Below, one piece after another: positions 16,218-25,104 of a stretch of DNA of 64,000 bases. The DNA is from Flavobacterium sp. Root186 (GTDB lineage: Bacteria; Bacteroidota; Bacteroidia; Flavobacteriales; Flavobacteriaceae), in NCBI RefSeq assembly GCF_001428525.1, contig NZ_LMHW01000011.1, positions 186,001 through 250,000 on the forward strand, given 5' to 3'. Within the stretch, counting starts at the first letter, position 1. Every line of letters begins with the position of its first letter. The notes under the pieces are model-generated. The model was not told the DNA's origin and ran no database searches. It was given only the letters and a program-made list of their open reading frames with translations. The translations under genes and the position numbers were made by a program.

Positions 16218-17775
16218 TAGGCTGAGCAGGTGAATAGATTTTAAAATTCTTTTTTAAGTCGGCAGCAGTTGGGGTGCTTTCGTTCGCAAAATAATCAATA
16301 AATGTCACAGCGCAAGCTTTATACATATCGATTTTTTCTGCAGGAATAGAAAATGATATAAAGCCGTCTTTTTCAACAGCTCTTACTTTATCAATTATTT
16401 TCTCAGCATCGTTTGTATTTATTTTTGAAATATGCTCGCCGCCATAAATTACAATATAACGCACTTTTGTATTAAGCGGATTTTTGATGCTGAAAGAATA
16501 TTTTATCGTGTCTTTTGCAAAATCTGTAATAACCGGTGTATCAATAATGATACGTTTTAAATTAGGAACCGCGGCAGGAAGCGCAGGATATCTATATTGA
16601 TTGTCTTCCAGAAGACGAACAATATCAAGGTTTTTATTCATGAACCATTTTGCACTGAAATATGCACTTCCGGAAACATTTTTAGTACTTCTTGCATAAT
16701 CAATCTGGGTTGGAATTTCGCTGACATAATTCCAGCTTTTATCGCCGTCGGCTCTAATTTTATAAGAAGCGTGACCAATATAAACAGCCGTATTATTAGA
16801 GTTTTCTGCCCACCATTTTACTAATTTAGAATAAGAAGCTCTCGGATTATACATGCTCCAATACAATTGCGGAAGTATATAATCGATCCATTTTTGATCC
16901 ATCCATAAAAGAGGGTCTGCATATAAATCGTCGTAATTGGCAGTTGACTGCGTTTCTGAACCTCTTGGGTCAACAGATTTATTTCGCCAAACTCCAAACG
17001 GACTGATTCCGAATTGAACCCACGGTTTGCTTTCTTTTATAGTTGTTGAAATCGTGTGCACAAAGTTGCTCACGTTCGCACGACGCCAATCAGGAAGACT
17101 TAAACCGGCACCGTATTTTTTGTACGAAGCCGAGTCGTTGAAAACTTTTCCGGGAACGGCATACGGATAAAAATAATCATCAAAATGAATCGCATCGATA
17201 TCATATTTATCAACAACTTCTTTTACCACTTTGGTTAAATGCGTCTGAACTTCAGGCAGGGCAGGATCGTAATAATATTTTCCGCCGTATTCTATCATCC
17301 ATTCCGGATGTTTAAAAACGTCGTGATTTGGGCTTAAAAGATTTTTATTTAAATCAAAAGTCGCTCGATACGGATTCAGCCATGCATGAAATTCAAAACC
17401 TCTGTTGTGCGCTTCTTCAATCATCCATGCCAAAGTATCATAATACGGATTTGGAGCTACCCCTTCTTTTCCTGTCAGGAATCTTGACCAAGGTGCAAAT
17501 TCAGAAGGATAAAAAGCATCACCAACGCTTCTAATCTGAACGATCACAGCGTTGTAGTTTAACTGTTTGTAAGTTTCGAGAATTTCTAAATAATCAGCTT
17601 TTTCTTTTTCAACATTATCAGTCGCCGTTTTTGGCCAGTCAATATTTACTACAGTCGCAATCCAAACACCTCTAAACTCATTTTTAGGATGCATTATTTT
17701 TTCTTGTGAAGTCGATTTTAATCCAAAGAAAAATATAAGTATGATAGCGTATAGTAAGTGCTGATTTTTATGCAT
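16204..17775 (-). CDS. GHL10-family glycoside hydrolase (DUF187, YngK/DigH-like), secreted
   Basis: The product is 523 residues from Met at 17775 (an upstream ATG at 17796 adds 7 residues before the signal peptide). The N-terminal segment LLYAIILIFFFGLKSTSQ is a signal peptide. The GHL10 domain starts at EFRGVWIATVVNIDWPKT and runs to about residue 390 (DAIHFDDYFYPYAVPG, FGISPFGVWRNK). E. coli DigH of this family cuts peptide-free peptidoglycan glycans (established for that protein; function here is by analogy). The overlap with ampG and closeness to anmK and nagZ fit a role in releasing wall fragments. Confidence 0.85.
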   Translation of the reverse strand: MHKNQHLLYAIILIFFFGLKSTSQEKIMHPKNEFRGVWIATVVNIDWPKTATDNVEKEKADYLEILETYKQLNYNAVIVQIRSVGDAFYPSEFAPWSRFLTGKEGVAPNPYYDTLAWMIEEAHNRGFEFHAWLNPYRATFDLNKNLLSPNHDVFKHPEWMIEYGGKYYYDPALPEVQTHLTKVVKEVVDKYDIDAIHFDDYFYPYAVPGKVFNDSASYKKYGAGLSLPDWRRANVSNFVHTISTTIKESKPWVQFGISPFGVWRNKSVDPRGSETQSTANYDDLYADPLLWMDQKWIDYILPQLYWSMYNPRASYSKLVKWWAENSNNTAVYIGHASYKIRADGDKSWNYVSEIPTQIDYARSTKNVSGSAYFSAKWFMNKNLDIVRLLEDNQYRYPALPAAVPNLKRIIIDTPVITDFAKDTIKYSFSIKNPLNTKVRYIVIYGGEHISKINTNDAEKIIDKVRAVEKDGFISFSIPAEKIDMYKACAVTFIDYFANESTPTAADLKKNFKIYSPAQPNENR

Positions 17776-17840
17776 TTTAATCTTTAATTTTAACAAGAAC
17801 CAAAAATAGTTTTTTTAACTGATTATAATTGATTTTTTCC

Positions 17841-17900
17841 GCCACGAATTCACGAATTATTTTTAATACTTTCAGGAAAAATAATTCGTGAATTCGTGGC
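17841..17900. repeat. Perfect 24-bp inverted repeat (gccacgaattcacgaatt family)
   Basis: Arms 17841-17864 and 17877-17900 are exact inverse complements (core GCCACGAATTCACGAATT) with a 12-base loop. It lies between anmK and the GHL10 gene on their transcript, so it could act as a partial terminator or processing hairpin. The same core recurs at 30825-30870 and singly near 42358-42380. Confidence 0.85.
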
Positions 17901-17913
17901 TATCTTTTTATTT

Positions 17914-19122
17914 TTAATCTGGAAAAGAAATTTTCCCCATTGTTACCGATGGAATTCCTTTTTGTGAACCAAAATTATAATTTCCTCCCGCAACGGTTTC
18001 ATTGGCCAAAACGGCAAACAAAACAGCTTCTTTTGCATCGCCTAAAATTCCGAGAACGTCGCTGGTTTCAAATTTACAAGGTAATAATTCCTGTAACCAG
18101 CTTACCAATAACGGATTTCTTGCACCACCGCCAGACATATAAACTGTAAACTCATCGATTGGTGTTTTAGTATTTTTTACAACAAACAAAACCGCTTCGG
18201 CAATTGTCTCGGCGCTAAGGCGTGTTAAAGTCGCAAGCAAATCTGGGGCCGAAATGTTTTCTAACCCTAATTTTACCAAAGCCGAATTCACAAATTCATG
18301 ATTGAACAATTCCTGACCAATTGTTTTAGGAAAGCTTTTCCGGAAGAAAGCATTGCTTTTTAATTCGCTCAAAAGCTCTTGATTTACAATTCCACTTTTA
18401 GCGATTTCGGCATCTTTATCGTAACTTTTTTCAGGAAAATAATGTTTGGTCAAAATATCAATTAAAGTATTTGCCGTTCCGGTATCGGTTACAAAAACTT
18501 CCTCGGCGTTTTGTGAGGCAGGTAAATAAGTGAAATTCGCAATTCCGCCCATGTTGAGCATAATACGGTTTTCGCCTCTTTTGCTGAATAATAAATAATC
18601 GCCATAAACGGCCAAAGGTGCGCCTTCGCCGCCCGCTGCAACGTGTTTTTGTCTAAAATCAGATAAAGTTATAATTCCCGTTTTAACCGCAATATGATCG
18701 CCGTCGCCAATTTGCAATGTCGCATTTGGAAATTTTTCCTGCTGATGCAAAAACTTTGGCGCATGCAGAACCGTTTGTCCGTGCGATGCGATTAAATCAA
18801 CTTCGTTTGCGGGAATTTTCCATTTTGAAAGACAATCGTTGATCATTCCGGCATGCAAGTCTGCAATCCATTCGTTGAGTAAAACCAAATGCTGAAAATC
18901 GATTGTTTTTTTAGCAAATACTTTTCTGATTTCGGTTTTTATATCTTCATTGTAGTCAATGGTTTCAAACTGCTCGATTTTTATAACCGTGTTTCCGCCT
19001 TCGCCAGAAATTTCACAAAGAGCCAAATCGAGCCCGTCGAGCGAAGTTCCGGACATTAAACCTAGTATTTTTCGGGTTTCTTTTTGGGCTATATCGTGGA
19101 GTGCGGTTATGTTTTTATTCAT
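17914..19122 (-). CDS. anmK: Anhydro-N-acetylmuramic acid kinase
   Basis: The 402-residue length fits AnmK. The ATP-binding start LGLMSGTSLDGLDLALCEI, the middle LNMGGIANFTYLP, and VTDTGTANTLID are family signatures of this sugar-kinase-fold enzyme. It opens 1,6-anhydroMurNAc and phosphorylates it to MurNAc 6-phosphate. The following etherase MurQ is not in this window. It is the first gene of the recycling cluster; the following GHL10 gene is separated by a spacer with a 24-bp inverted repeat. Confidence 0.94.
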   Translation of the reverse strand: MNKNITALHDIAQKETRKILGLMSGTSLDGLDLALCEISGEGGNTVIKIEQFETIDYNEDIKTEIRKVFAKKTIDFQHLVLLNEWIADLHAGMINDCLSKWKIPANEVDLIASHGQTVLHAPKFLHQQEKFPNATLQIGDGDHIAVKTGIITLSDFRQKHVAAGGEGAPLAVYGDYLLFSKRGENRIMLNMGGIANFTYLPASQNAEEVFVTDTGTANTLIDILTKHYFPEKSYDKDAEIAKSGIVNQELLSELKSNAFFRKSFPKTIGQELFNHEFVNSALVKLGLENISAPDLLATLTRLSAETIAEAVLFVVKNTKTPIDEFTVYMSGGGARNPLLVSWLQELLPCKFETSDVLGILGDAKEAVLFAVLANETVAGGNYNFGSQKGIPSVTMGKISFPD

Positions 19123-19292
19123 TAAAATGATGTTTTAAAAAGCATTTTATTTGGAAACGCTAAAATGGGATTTTTTACATATAAATATAAGTAAACTTTG
19201 AGATTTATTTTTTAAACGTTGGATGTAATTGTTTTTAAACGCATAGAGACATAGTTTTTTCTTTGTGGGTAGTCGTTTCGATTTTTTAAACA

Positions 19293-19372
19293 AACATAGC
19301 CAGTGGTTTTAACCACTGGAAACGTACCGTGAATTATTCTGTGTCCCAGTGGTTAAAACCACTGGCTACGTT
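19293..19372. repeat. Double-hairpin palindromic element (CCAGTGGTTTTAACCACTGG core)
   Basis: Left arm 19294-19325 and right arm 19339-19371 are inverted copies, each beginning or ending with ACATAGCC/GGCTACGT. Each arm contains its own 20-base palindrome CCAGTGGTTTTAACCACTGG, so the element can fold as one long hairpin or as two. 45941-46026 has the same layout with a different core. The rest of the 19123-19498 spacer holds only AT-rich sequence and the lemA promoter. Confidence 0.8.
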
Positions 19373-19464
19373 CAAAAAATGATGTAAAATAAAAAACTCA
19401 AGAACTATGTTTCTATGTGTTTAAATAAAAACACAATGCTAAATAAAACTTACTTCGGTTTTTA

Positions 19465-19472
19465 TATATTTG
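19465..19472 (+). promoter_or_regulatory. Candidate -7 promoter box for lemA
   Basis: TATATTTG at 19465-19472 matches the Bacteroidota -7 consensus, 26 bases upstream of the lemA ATG. No convincing -33 TTG was found. Confidence 0.5.
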
Positions 19473-19498
19473 TTTCCAAACTAATTAAAAATTAAACC

Positions 19499-20053
19499 AT
19501 GATTATAGTTATTATCCTTTTTGTTTTCATCATAATCGGAGTATTCATATACAATTCCCTTATCGAAAAAAGAAACCAGGTTACAAATGCTTTTTCTTCT
19601 ATTGATGTAATGCTGAAAAAACGTTTTGATTTGATTCCGAATTTGGTTGAGATTGTAAAACAATATACTAATTATGAACAAAGTACCTTAACTAAAATCG
19701 TAGAGCTTCGTTCAAGAGCAACTTCAGGTTCTTTAACCGAGGCTGAAAAAGCAAGTTTAGATACTGAACTTAGCACAGCTGTAAAAGGTTTAATGGTTAC
19801 GGTTGAAAATTATCCGGACTTAAAAGCCAATACCAATTTCTTGAACTTACAAAGCACTTGGACAGAAAGCGAAGAGCAAATCGCGGCTGCCAGAAGAACG
19901 TATAATGCTTCGGTTACGAGTTACAATAACGCTATTATGATGTTCCCGGGAAATCTTTTTGCGGGAATGTTGAAATATACTCAAATTGATGTTTTGGCAA
20001 CGGCAGAAGAAGAACGTAAAAATATTAGTGCAAAAGAACTTTTCAATAATTAA
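19499..20053 (+). CDS. lemA: LemA family protein
   Basis: The 184-residue protein has an N-terminal membrane anchor (IVIILFVFIIIGVFIYNS), followed by the LemA core: RNQVTNAFSSIDVMLKKRFDLIPNLVEIVK. The rest is helical. LemA proteins are membrane-anchored helical bundles of poorly known role, often beside integral membrane genes. It shares one base of its stop codon with the next start (TAATG), so the pair is translationally coupled. Confidence 0.93.
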   Translation: MIIVIILFVFIIIGVFIYNSLIEKRNQVTNAFSSIDVMLKKRFDLIPNLVEIVKQYTNYEQSTLTKIVELRSRATSGSLTEAEKASLDTELSTAVKGLMVTVENYPDLKANTNFLNLQSTWTESEEQIAAARRTYNASVTSYNNAIMMFPGNLFAGMLKYTQIDVLATAEEERKNISAKELFNN

Positions 20054-21009
20054 TGGATTCAGAAATTAATCACAATTCAGCCTTTCAAGGGGCTTTGAAT
20101 ACATTAGAAGTTGAGCGAAAAAAAATTGCTGAAACCTATAAAACCACCTACATTTTATTTGGTCTTGCCATTTTATTTATGATAATTGGTTTATTGATTA
20201 GATTTCCGACTTTAGGTTTTCTGGGATTTGCCGTTTCTGCCATTACTGGCATCGTAATGCATTTTAGAATTGGCGACGATGTTAAGAAATACAAAATAGC
20301 TTATAAAACCAATGTTGTAGGATCTGCATTAAAAAATATCAACGAAAGTTTAACAATAACGCCACAAAGCGGACTTCCTGAATATGAGTTTAGAAGTTCT
20401 GAACTTTTTACAACCGAATCTGATCGTTATAAAACACAGGATTTAATAAGCGGAACAAACGATAAAACTTCTTTTTGGTTTGCCGAAGTTCACGCCGAAT
20501 ACAAAACCGAAACTAGCACAAAAAACGGAACCCGTACACAATGGCATACCATTTTTAAAGGAATTGTTTTTGTGGCCGATTTCAATAAAAATTTCAATGT
20601 TTCGACAGTTGTTCGACCAAAAGGTTTTGGAGAAGCTTTTGGTTCCTGGTTTTCTAAAAACGTTTTTAGTTTTGGAAACTCTGATGTTATAGAATTAGAA
20701 AACATCGATTTCAGCAATAAATTTGTAACCTATTCGAGTAACCAAATCGAAGCGCGATATATTTTAACGCCTGCCATGATGGAAAGAATTCTGGACTTAA
20801 ACGGCAAATGCGACGAAACGATTTCGGTTTCGTTTATACATTCTAAAATGTATATTGCTTTTCCGTTGTCCGAAAATTATTTTGAAGCGCCTATTCATTC
20901 TTCGCTTTTAGATCCCGATTTACTTTCAGGCGATCTTTCGATTGTGAAATTCATGCATGATATTGTTCATGAACTGGATTTGAATACTAGGATTTGGGGG
21001 AAGGAGTAA
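20053..21009 (+). CDS. DUF3137-type membrane protein
   Basis: The 318-residue protein has two adjacent membrane helices at about residues 30-75 (YILFGLAILFMIIGLLI, FLGFAVSAITGIVMHF), then a soluble domain of about 240 residues with WHTIFKGIVFVADFNKNF and an IAFP segment near the end. LemA plus DUF3137 is a recurrent pair in bacteria; the function is unknown. A weak hairpin with T tail (21036-21089) follows. Confidence 0.8.
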   Translation: MDSEINHNSAFQGALNTLEVERKKIAETYKTTYILFGLAILFMIIGLLIRFPTLGFLGFAVSAITGIVMHFRIGDDVKKYKIAYKTNVVGSALKNINESLTITPQSGLPEYEFRSSELFTTESDRYKTQDLISGTNDKTSFWFAEVHAEYKTETSTKNGTRTQWHTIFKGIVFVADFNKNFNVSTVVRPKGFGEAFGSWFSKNVFSFGNSDVIELENIDFSNKFVTYSSNQIEARYILTPAMMERILDLNGKCDETISVSFIHSKMYIAFPLSENYFEAPIHSSLLDPDLLSGDLSIVKFMHDIVHELDLNTRIWGKE

Positions 21010-21035
21010 GAGTTCCTTTTTCATAAAATATTTTT

Positions 21036-21089
21036 AAGCCGTTTAATAGATTTTGATTTATTTGAGATTTATTGAGCGGTTTTTCTTTT
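21036..21089 (+). terminator. Probable terminator after the lemA operon
   Basis: AAGCCGTTTAATAGAT pairs imperfectly with ATTTATTGAGCGGTTT (several G-U pairs), followed by TTTCTTTTT. Weak but well placed, 27 bases after the stop. Confidence 0.45.
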
Positions 21090-21202
21090 TAAATAATTCA
21101 GGTATAAATACTTGCTTCTTTTGTTTTATTTATTGTTAAACTTGTTTCCAAAGGATTTAGACTAAATATGGTTTTCCGTAAAAAAGCAGTAAATCAGATA
21201 AT

Positions 21203-21210
21203 TAAATTTG
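21203..21210 (+). promoter_or_regulatory. Candidate -7 box for the helicase/GIY-YIG cassette
   Basis: TAAATTTG matches TAnnTTTG and lies 53 bases before the helicase ATG at 21263. No -33 TTG at proper spacing is visible, so the assignment is tentative. Confidence 0.4.
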
Positions 21211-21262
21211 GATGATAATTTAATCTTAAACAAAAATTTTAACTAATTAGATAAGAAGCCTC

Positions 21263-24200
21263 ATGAAAATAATATTGCCAGAATTGCGAGAAAAAATAAA
21301 AATCTATAATAACTCTATTGTTAATTTAAAGGATATTGAAAAAGAAATTGAAGTTGTTCTAACAAAAGAAAATAGAAGTTATGTTACATTCAATCATGAT
21401 AATAATAAATATTGTATAACTGGAAATAAGGATATTTATTCTGATAATAGTGATTTTATTCTATTATCGGATGGTACTCCTATAAATGAAAAAATTGTTA
21501 TTAAAAAATGGATAAAACATCCAAATATGATAGAGTTTGAGCCAAATACAATACTTAATTCTTGGAAAGATACTTTTGTTTACAAAAGTGATGATAATTC
21601 TCAAATTAAAAAAAATAATGAGGGAGGATTACGAAAACCACAATTAGGAGCTATACATAATATTTTAGGGCATTTTACAAATTCAAAAGAAGCTGGAATT
21701 GTTGTATTACCAACTGGAACTGGAAAGACAGAAACTATGCTTTCTGTATTAATAGCTAATAGATGTGAAAAACTTCTCGTTATTGTACCTTCTGATTCTT
21801 TACGTGGTCAGCTTTCTGAAAAGTTTATTTCACTAGGCGTTTTAAAAAAATTTGGTATTGTTTCTCAATCGGCATTATATCCAAAAGTTGGAATATTAGA
21901 TAAAGGAATAAAAAAAATAGAAGATTTAAAGGATTTTTTTGAAAAATCTAATGTTATAGTATCGACAATGAATCTGATTTCAAATATACCAAATGACTAC
22001 ATGGAAGTAATCGCTGGTGTATGTTCACATCTATTTGTTGACGAAGCGCACCATGCAAAAGCAAAGCAATGGGATAGAGTAATTGGATATTTTGATAAAG
22101 GAAAGGTAATACAATTTACAGCGACACCTTTCAGATACGATGGGGAACGTCTTTCAGGAAAATTTATTTATAATTTTTCTATGAAAGATGCACAAGAGCA
22201 AGGTTATTTTCAAAAAATTGATTTCATACCAGTTAGAGAATATGATAGAGAAATTGCAGATAAAGAAATTGCATTAAAAGCCATTGAAAAATTAAAGGAA
22301 GATAGAGATGTTAATAAATTGGATCATTTTCTTATGGCAAGATGTAGAACCAATTTAAGAGCCGATGAAGTATTTAAATTGTATGAAAATTATACTGAGT
22401 TTAATCCTGTTGTTATTCATTCGAATGTTTTAAACAGAAAATTCATTTTAGAAAATATAAAAAGAGGAAAACATAAAATAATTGTTTGTGTTGATATGCT
22501 TGGAGAAGGTTTTGACTTGCCTGAATTAAAAATTGCCGCATTACATGATATAAGAAAAAGTTTACCGATTACACTTCAGTTTATAGGAAGATTCACAAGA
22601 GTTAGTAATTCTATTCAATTAGGAAATGCTTCATTTATAGCCAATTTGCGACAAGAAGGAATAGAAGAGGGAATAGATTTACTTTATAATAAGGAATCTA
22701 ATTGGAACACTATTTTACCAGATTTAAGCCAAATTGCAACTCAAGATCAGATTGATTTTAGTGAGTTTTTAGCAGGATTCAATAATATAGAAGAATCAGA
22801 TATTCCTTTTCAAAATATAAACCCTGCATTTAGTACATTAGTTTATAAAAACTCAAAAGATGTTTTTCAAAAATTAAATGTAATTACTAAAGAAGATTTT
22901 CCTGAATACAAACATAGATTCATTTCATATAATGAAGATGAAAGGACTTTGGTAATTTTATTGGGTAAAGAATTTAATGTTGAATGGGGAAGTTTTAGTG
23001 AATTTCAAAATTTTGATTGGCATTTAATGGTAATACATTATGAAGTAAAAAATAATTTACTTTTTATTCATTCATCGGTTAAAAAAGAAAGTTTTAATTT
23101 TTTAGTTGATAAAGTTTTTGTTGAAGGATATACAAAAATTTCAGAAATTGATGTGTTTAAGGTATTTTACAATGTAAAAAGATTATTGTTATTTAACGTT
23201 GGTATGAGAATGACTCCAGGAAAGGATAAGAGTTTTCAATCCTTTTTCGGCAGTAATTTGCAGTCAGCAATAACAAAAGCGGAATTAAATGCAGGATTTA
23301 AGAATAATATTTTTGGGGTTGGATTTGAAAACGGAGATAAAGTTTCTTTTGGAGCTTCGACTAAAGGTAAAATCTGGTCATATTTAAGAGGAAATTTAAA
23401 AGAACTTACAAATTGGTGTGGAAGTGTTGGTGATAAGTTAATTGATCCGAATATAGATCCTAATGAAGTCCTAGACACACTTGAACCCAAAATTATAGAA
23501 ACAAGACCAGATTCAATACCTTATTTTATTGATTGGAATCCGCTTTTTTATAAGGAAGTTGATAAGAAATATATGTTGAAAATTTCAGATGTCTTATTTA
23601 ATTTGTGGGATTGTGAATTACAAATTAAAAACCCAAGTGAAACGGGAGATATATTATTTGATTTATTAACTGCAAAAGACATAATAAGTTTTAAATTAAT
23701 TATAAATAAAAATGGATTTAAAATAGAAAAAATTTCAACATTAGATGTTCTTATAATAAAAGGATTGCAAGAGCCAAAAGCTCTACTCGGATATCTCAAT
23801 GGAGATTATCCTCCTCAAATAGGTTTTATAGAAAATTCGATACTTTATGGCAATCGTTATATAAAATACAATGAAGAAGTTTTGGATTTTCCAAAGAACG
23901 AAATTATACCATTTGATTGGCAAGGGGTGGATTTAACAAAAGAGTCAATGGGATTCGACGAAAATAATTTTGTAAAAAACTCCATACAATACAAATTATA
24001 TGAATCTCTAAAAAAGGAAAATTGGGATGTAATTTTTAATGATGATGATAGAAATGAGATGGCAGATTTAGTTTTGCTAAGAGATGAAGCAGATAAAGTT
24101 TATTTAAGTTTATATCATATTAAATTTGTAACTAAAGGAAAAAACCAATCTATAGCTGTTCCCAATAACAATTTAGAAAATTTAAATTTATATCAAATAT

Positions 24201-24511
24201 GTGGACAAGTTCAAAAATCTATTAATTGGAAGTATAAAGATTATAAGTTTTTTAAAGAGCATTTCAATAGAAGAGAAAATTTAAAAAAACGAGCAAATAA
24301 AACAAGAATTTTGAAAGGAGATTTGGATATAATTGATGAAGTGTGTAATAGTATGAGAAAAAAACCTTTAGAAATTCAAATTTTTTTAGTGCAACCAGGA
24401 ATAAATAAAAATGATGTTTCTGAAAGTGTTCTAAAACTTTTATATGTAACTGCGAATCATTTAGATATTACAGCTGGACTTAAACTAAAAGTAATAGGAT
24501 CTGAAATTTAA
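21263..24511 (+). CDS. Large SF2 helicase with C-terminal PD-(D/E)XK-like domain, putative defence protein
   Basis: The protein has 1082 residues. Residues 1-120 are an unknown N-terminal domain. The SF2 motor spans about 123-460: PQLGAIHNIL, Walker A LPTGTGKT (149-156), DEAHH (260-264), QFTATPF (284-290), DMLGEGFDLPEL (411-422) and QFIGRFTR (439-446). A middle region (about 530-890) includes FGASTKGKIWSYLRG and WCGSVGDKLIDP. Residues 905-990 look like a restriction-type nuclease fold: IFNDDDRNEMADLVLL, then SLYHIKF, then YQICGQVQKSINW, i.e. D/E residues followed by xK at 954. The end carries IQIFLVQPGINKNDVS. The gene is visibly more AT-rich and ATA/AGA-rich than its neighbours, suggesting transfer. 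It is followed 9 bases later by a GIY-YIG gene. Likely role: helicase-nuclease acting on foreign DNA (inference). Confidence 0.82.
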   Translation: MKIILPELREKIKIYNNSIVNLKDIEKEIEVVLTKENRSYVTFNHDNNKYCITGNKDIYSDNSDFILLSDGTPINEKIVIKKWIKHPNMIEFEPNTILNSWKDTFVYKSDDNSQIKKNNEGGLRKPQLGAIHNILGHFTNSKEAGIVVLPTGTGKTETMLSVLIANRCEKLLVIVPSDSLRGQLSEKFISLGVLKKFGIVSQSALYPKVGILDKGIKKIEDLKDFFEKSNVIVSTMNLISNIPNDYMEVIAGVCSHLFVDEAHHAKAKQWDRVIGYFDKGKVIQFTATPFRYDGERLSGKFIYNFSMKDAQEQGYFQKIDFIPVREYDREIADKEIALKAIEKLKEDRDVNKLDHFLMARCRTNLRADEVFKLYENYTEFNPVVIHSNVLNRKFILENIKRGKHKIIVCVDMLGEGFDLPELKIAALHDIRKSLPITLQFIGRFTRVSNSIQLGNASFIANLRQEGIEEGIDLLYNKESNWNTILPDLSQIATQDQIDFSEFLAGFNNIEESDIPFQNINPAFSTLVYKNSKDVFQKLNVITKEDFPEYKHRFISYNEDERTLVILLGKEFNVEWGSFSEFQNFDWHLMVIHYEVKNNLLFIHSSVKKESFNFLVDKVFVEGYTKISEIDVFKVFYNVKRLLLFNVGMRMTPGKDKSFQSFFGSNLQSAITKAELNAGFKNNIFGVGFENGDKVSFGASTKGKIWSYLRGNLKELTNWCGSVGDKLIDPNIDPNEVLDTLEPKIIETRPDSIPYFIDWNPLFYKEVDKKYMLKISDVLFNLWDCELQIKNPSETGDILFDLLTAKDIISFKLIINKNGFKIEKISTLDVLIIKGLQEPKALLGYLNGDYPPQIGFIENSILYGNRYIKYNEEVLDFPKNEIIPFDWQGVDLTKESMGFDENNFVKNSIQYKLYESLKKENWDVIFNDDDRNEMADLVLLRDEADKVYLSLYHIKFVTKGKNQSIAVPNNNLENLNLYQICGQVQKSINWKYKDYKFFKEHFNRRENLKKRANKTRILKGDLDIIDEVCNSMRKKPLEIQIFLVQPGINKNDVSESVLKLLYVTANHLDITAGLKLKVIGSEI

Positions 24512-24520
24512 AATTTAAAA

Positions 24521-25060
24521 ATGATAACAACAATCGATAAAGAAATAACAAAACAACTTGATTTAATTAAGGCATTTACTAATGAACTTCATTTTGAACA
24601 AATATGTCAGTTTGATTTAAATGAAAATTTAGAAAATATTCCATGGAATATTTTAATGCATCCGGGGCTTTATCTAATTGAGGTTAGAAATAAGCAGAAT
24701 TTTACATTTTTTGAAGAATGGGTTAATGATTTCAAATTTAGATGGGAAAATGAAAATTATTTCAAAAAATTTACTCCAAATTTTAAATTGAAAAGAATAA
24801 AGGCACACAATAAATTAGAAGAATGGATTCCTCTTTACATAGGAAAGTCTAAAAATATTAAATCAAGATTACATGGTCATATTTATAAAGAATTAAACAA
24901 GACAACTTTTGCTATGAAACTTTTAGCAAGAGAAAATATGAAACAAGAAACTTTTCGAATTAGTGTAATAAATCTTGAATTAACAAATTATGATGCCATA
25001 ATTCCCGTTATAGAAAATCAATTACGAAATAGAATAAATCCCTTAATTGGAAAACAATAA
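24521..25060 (+). CDS. GIY-YIG nuclease-like protein
   Basis: The 179-residue protein has a compact GIY-YIG domain in its C-terminal two thirds. GLYLI (49-53) corresponds to GIY and PLYIGKS (104-110) to YIG. Arg116 and His118/His120 (SRLHGHI) follow at the usual distance, and Glu165 with Asn166 (VIENQLRNRINPLIGK) matches the metal-binding Glu and the terminal P-x-x-G. About 50 residues between GIY and YIG are longer than normal and form an insertion. The N-terminal 45 residues are of unknown type. It lies 9 bases after the helicase gene and shares its AT richness, so the two form an operon. I do not recognise this pair as a named defence system. Confidence 0.75.
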   Translation: MITTIDKEITKQLDLIKAFTNELHFEQICQFDLNENLENIPWNILMHPGLYLIEVRNKQNFTFFEEWVNDFKFRWENENYFKKFTPNFKLKRIKAHNKLEEWIPLYIGKSKNIKSRLHGHIYKELNKTTFAMKLLARENMKQETFRISVINLELTNYDAIIPVIENQLRNRINPLIGKQ

Positions 25061-25068
25061 TGCAAAAA

Positions 25069-25098
25069 CCTCGATTTTGAAATCGAGGTATTGCTTTT
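25069..25098 (+). terminator. Terminator of the helicase/GIY-YIG operon
   Basis: CCTCGATTTTGAAATCGAGG (25069-25088) is a perfect palindrome 8 bases after the stop, followed by TATTGCTTTTTA. Confidence 0.75.
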
Positions 25099-25104
25099 TA
25101 AATC

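Noticed and set aside
21263..25060. Assignment of the helicase cassette to Hachiman, Gabija, DISARM or a type I/III restriction system
   Set aside because: Partners do not fit: no DUF1837 protein, no TOPRIM/OLD ATPase, no methylase, no specificity subunit; the second gene is GIY-YIG-like.
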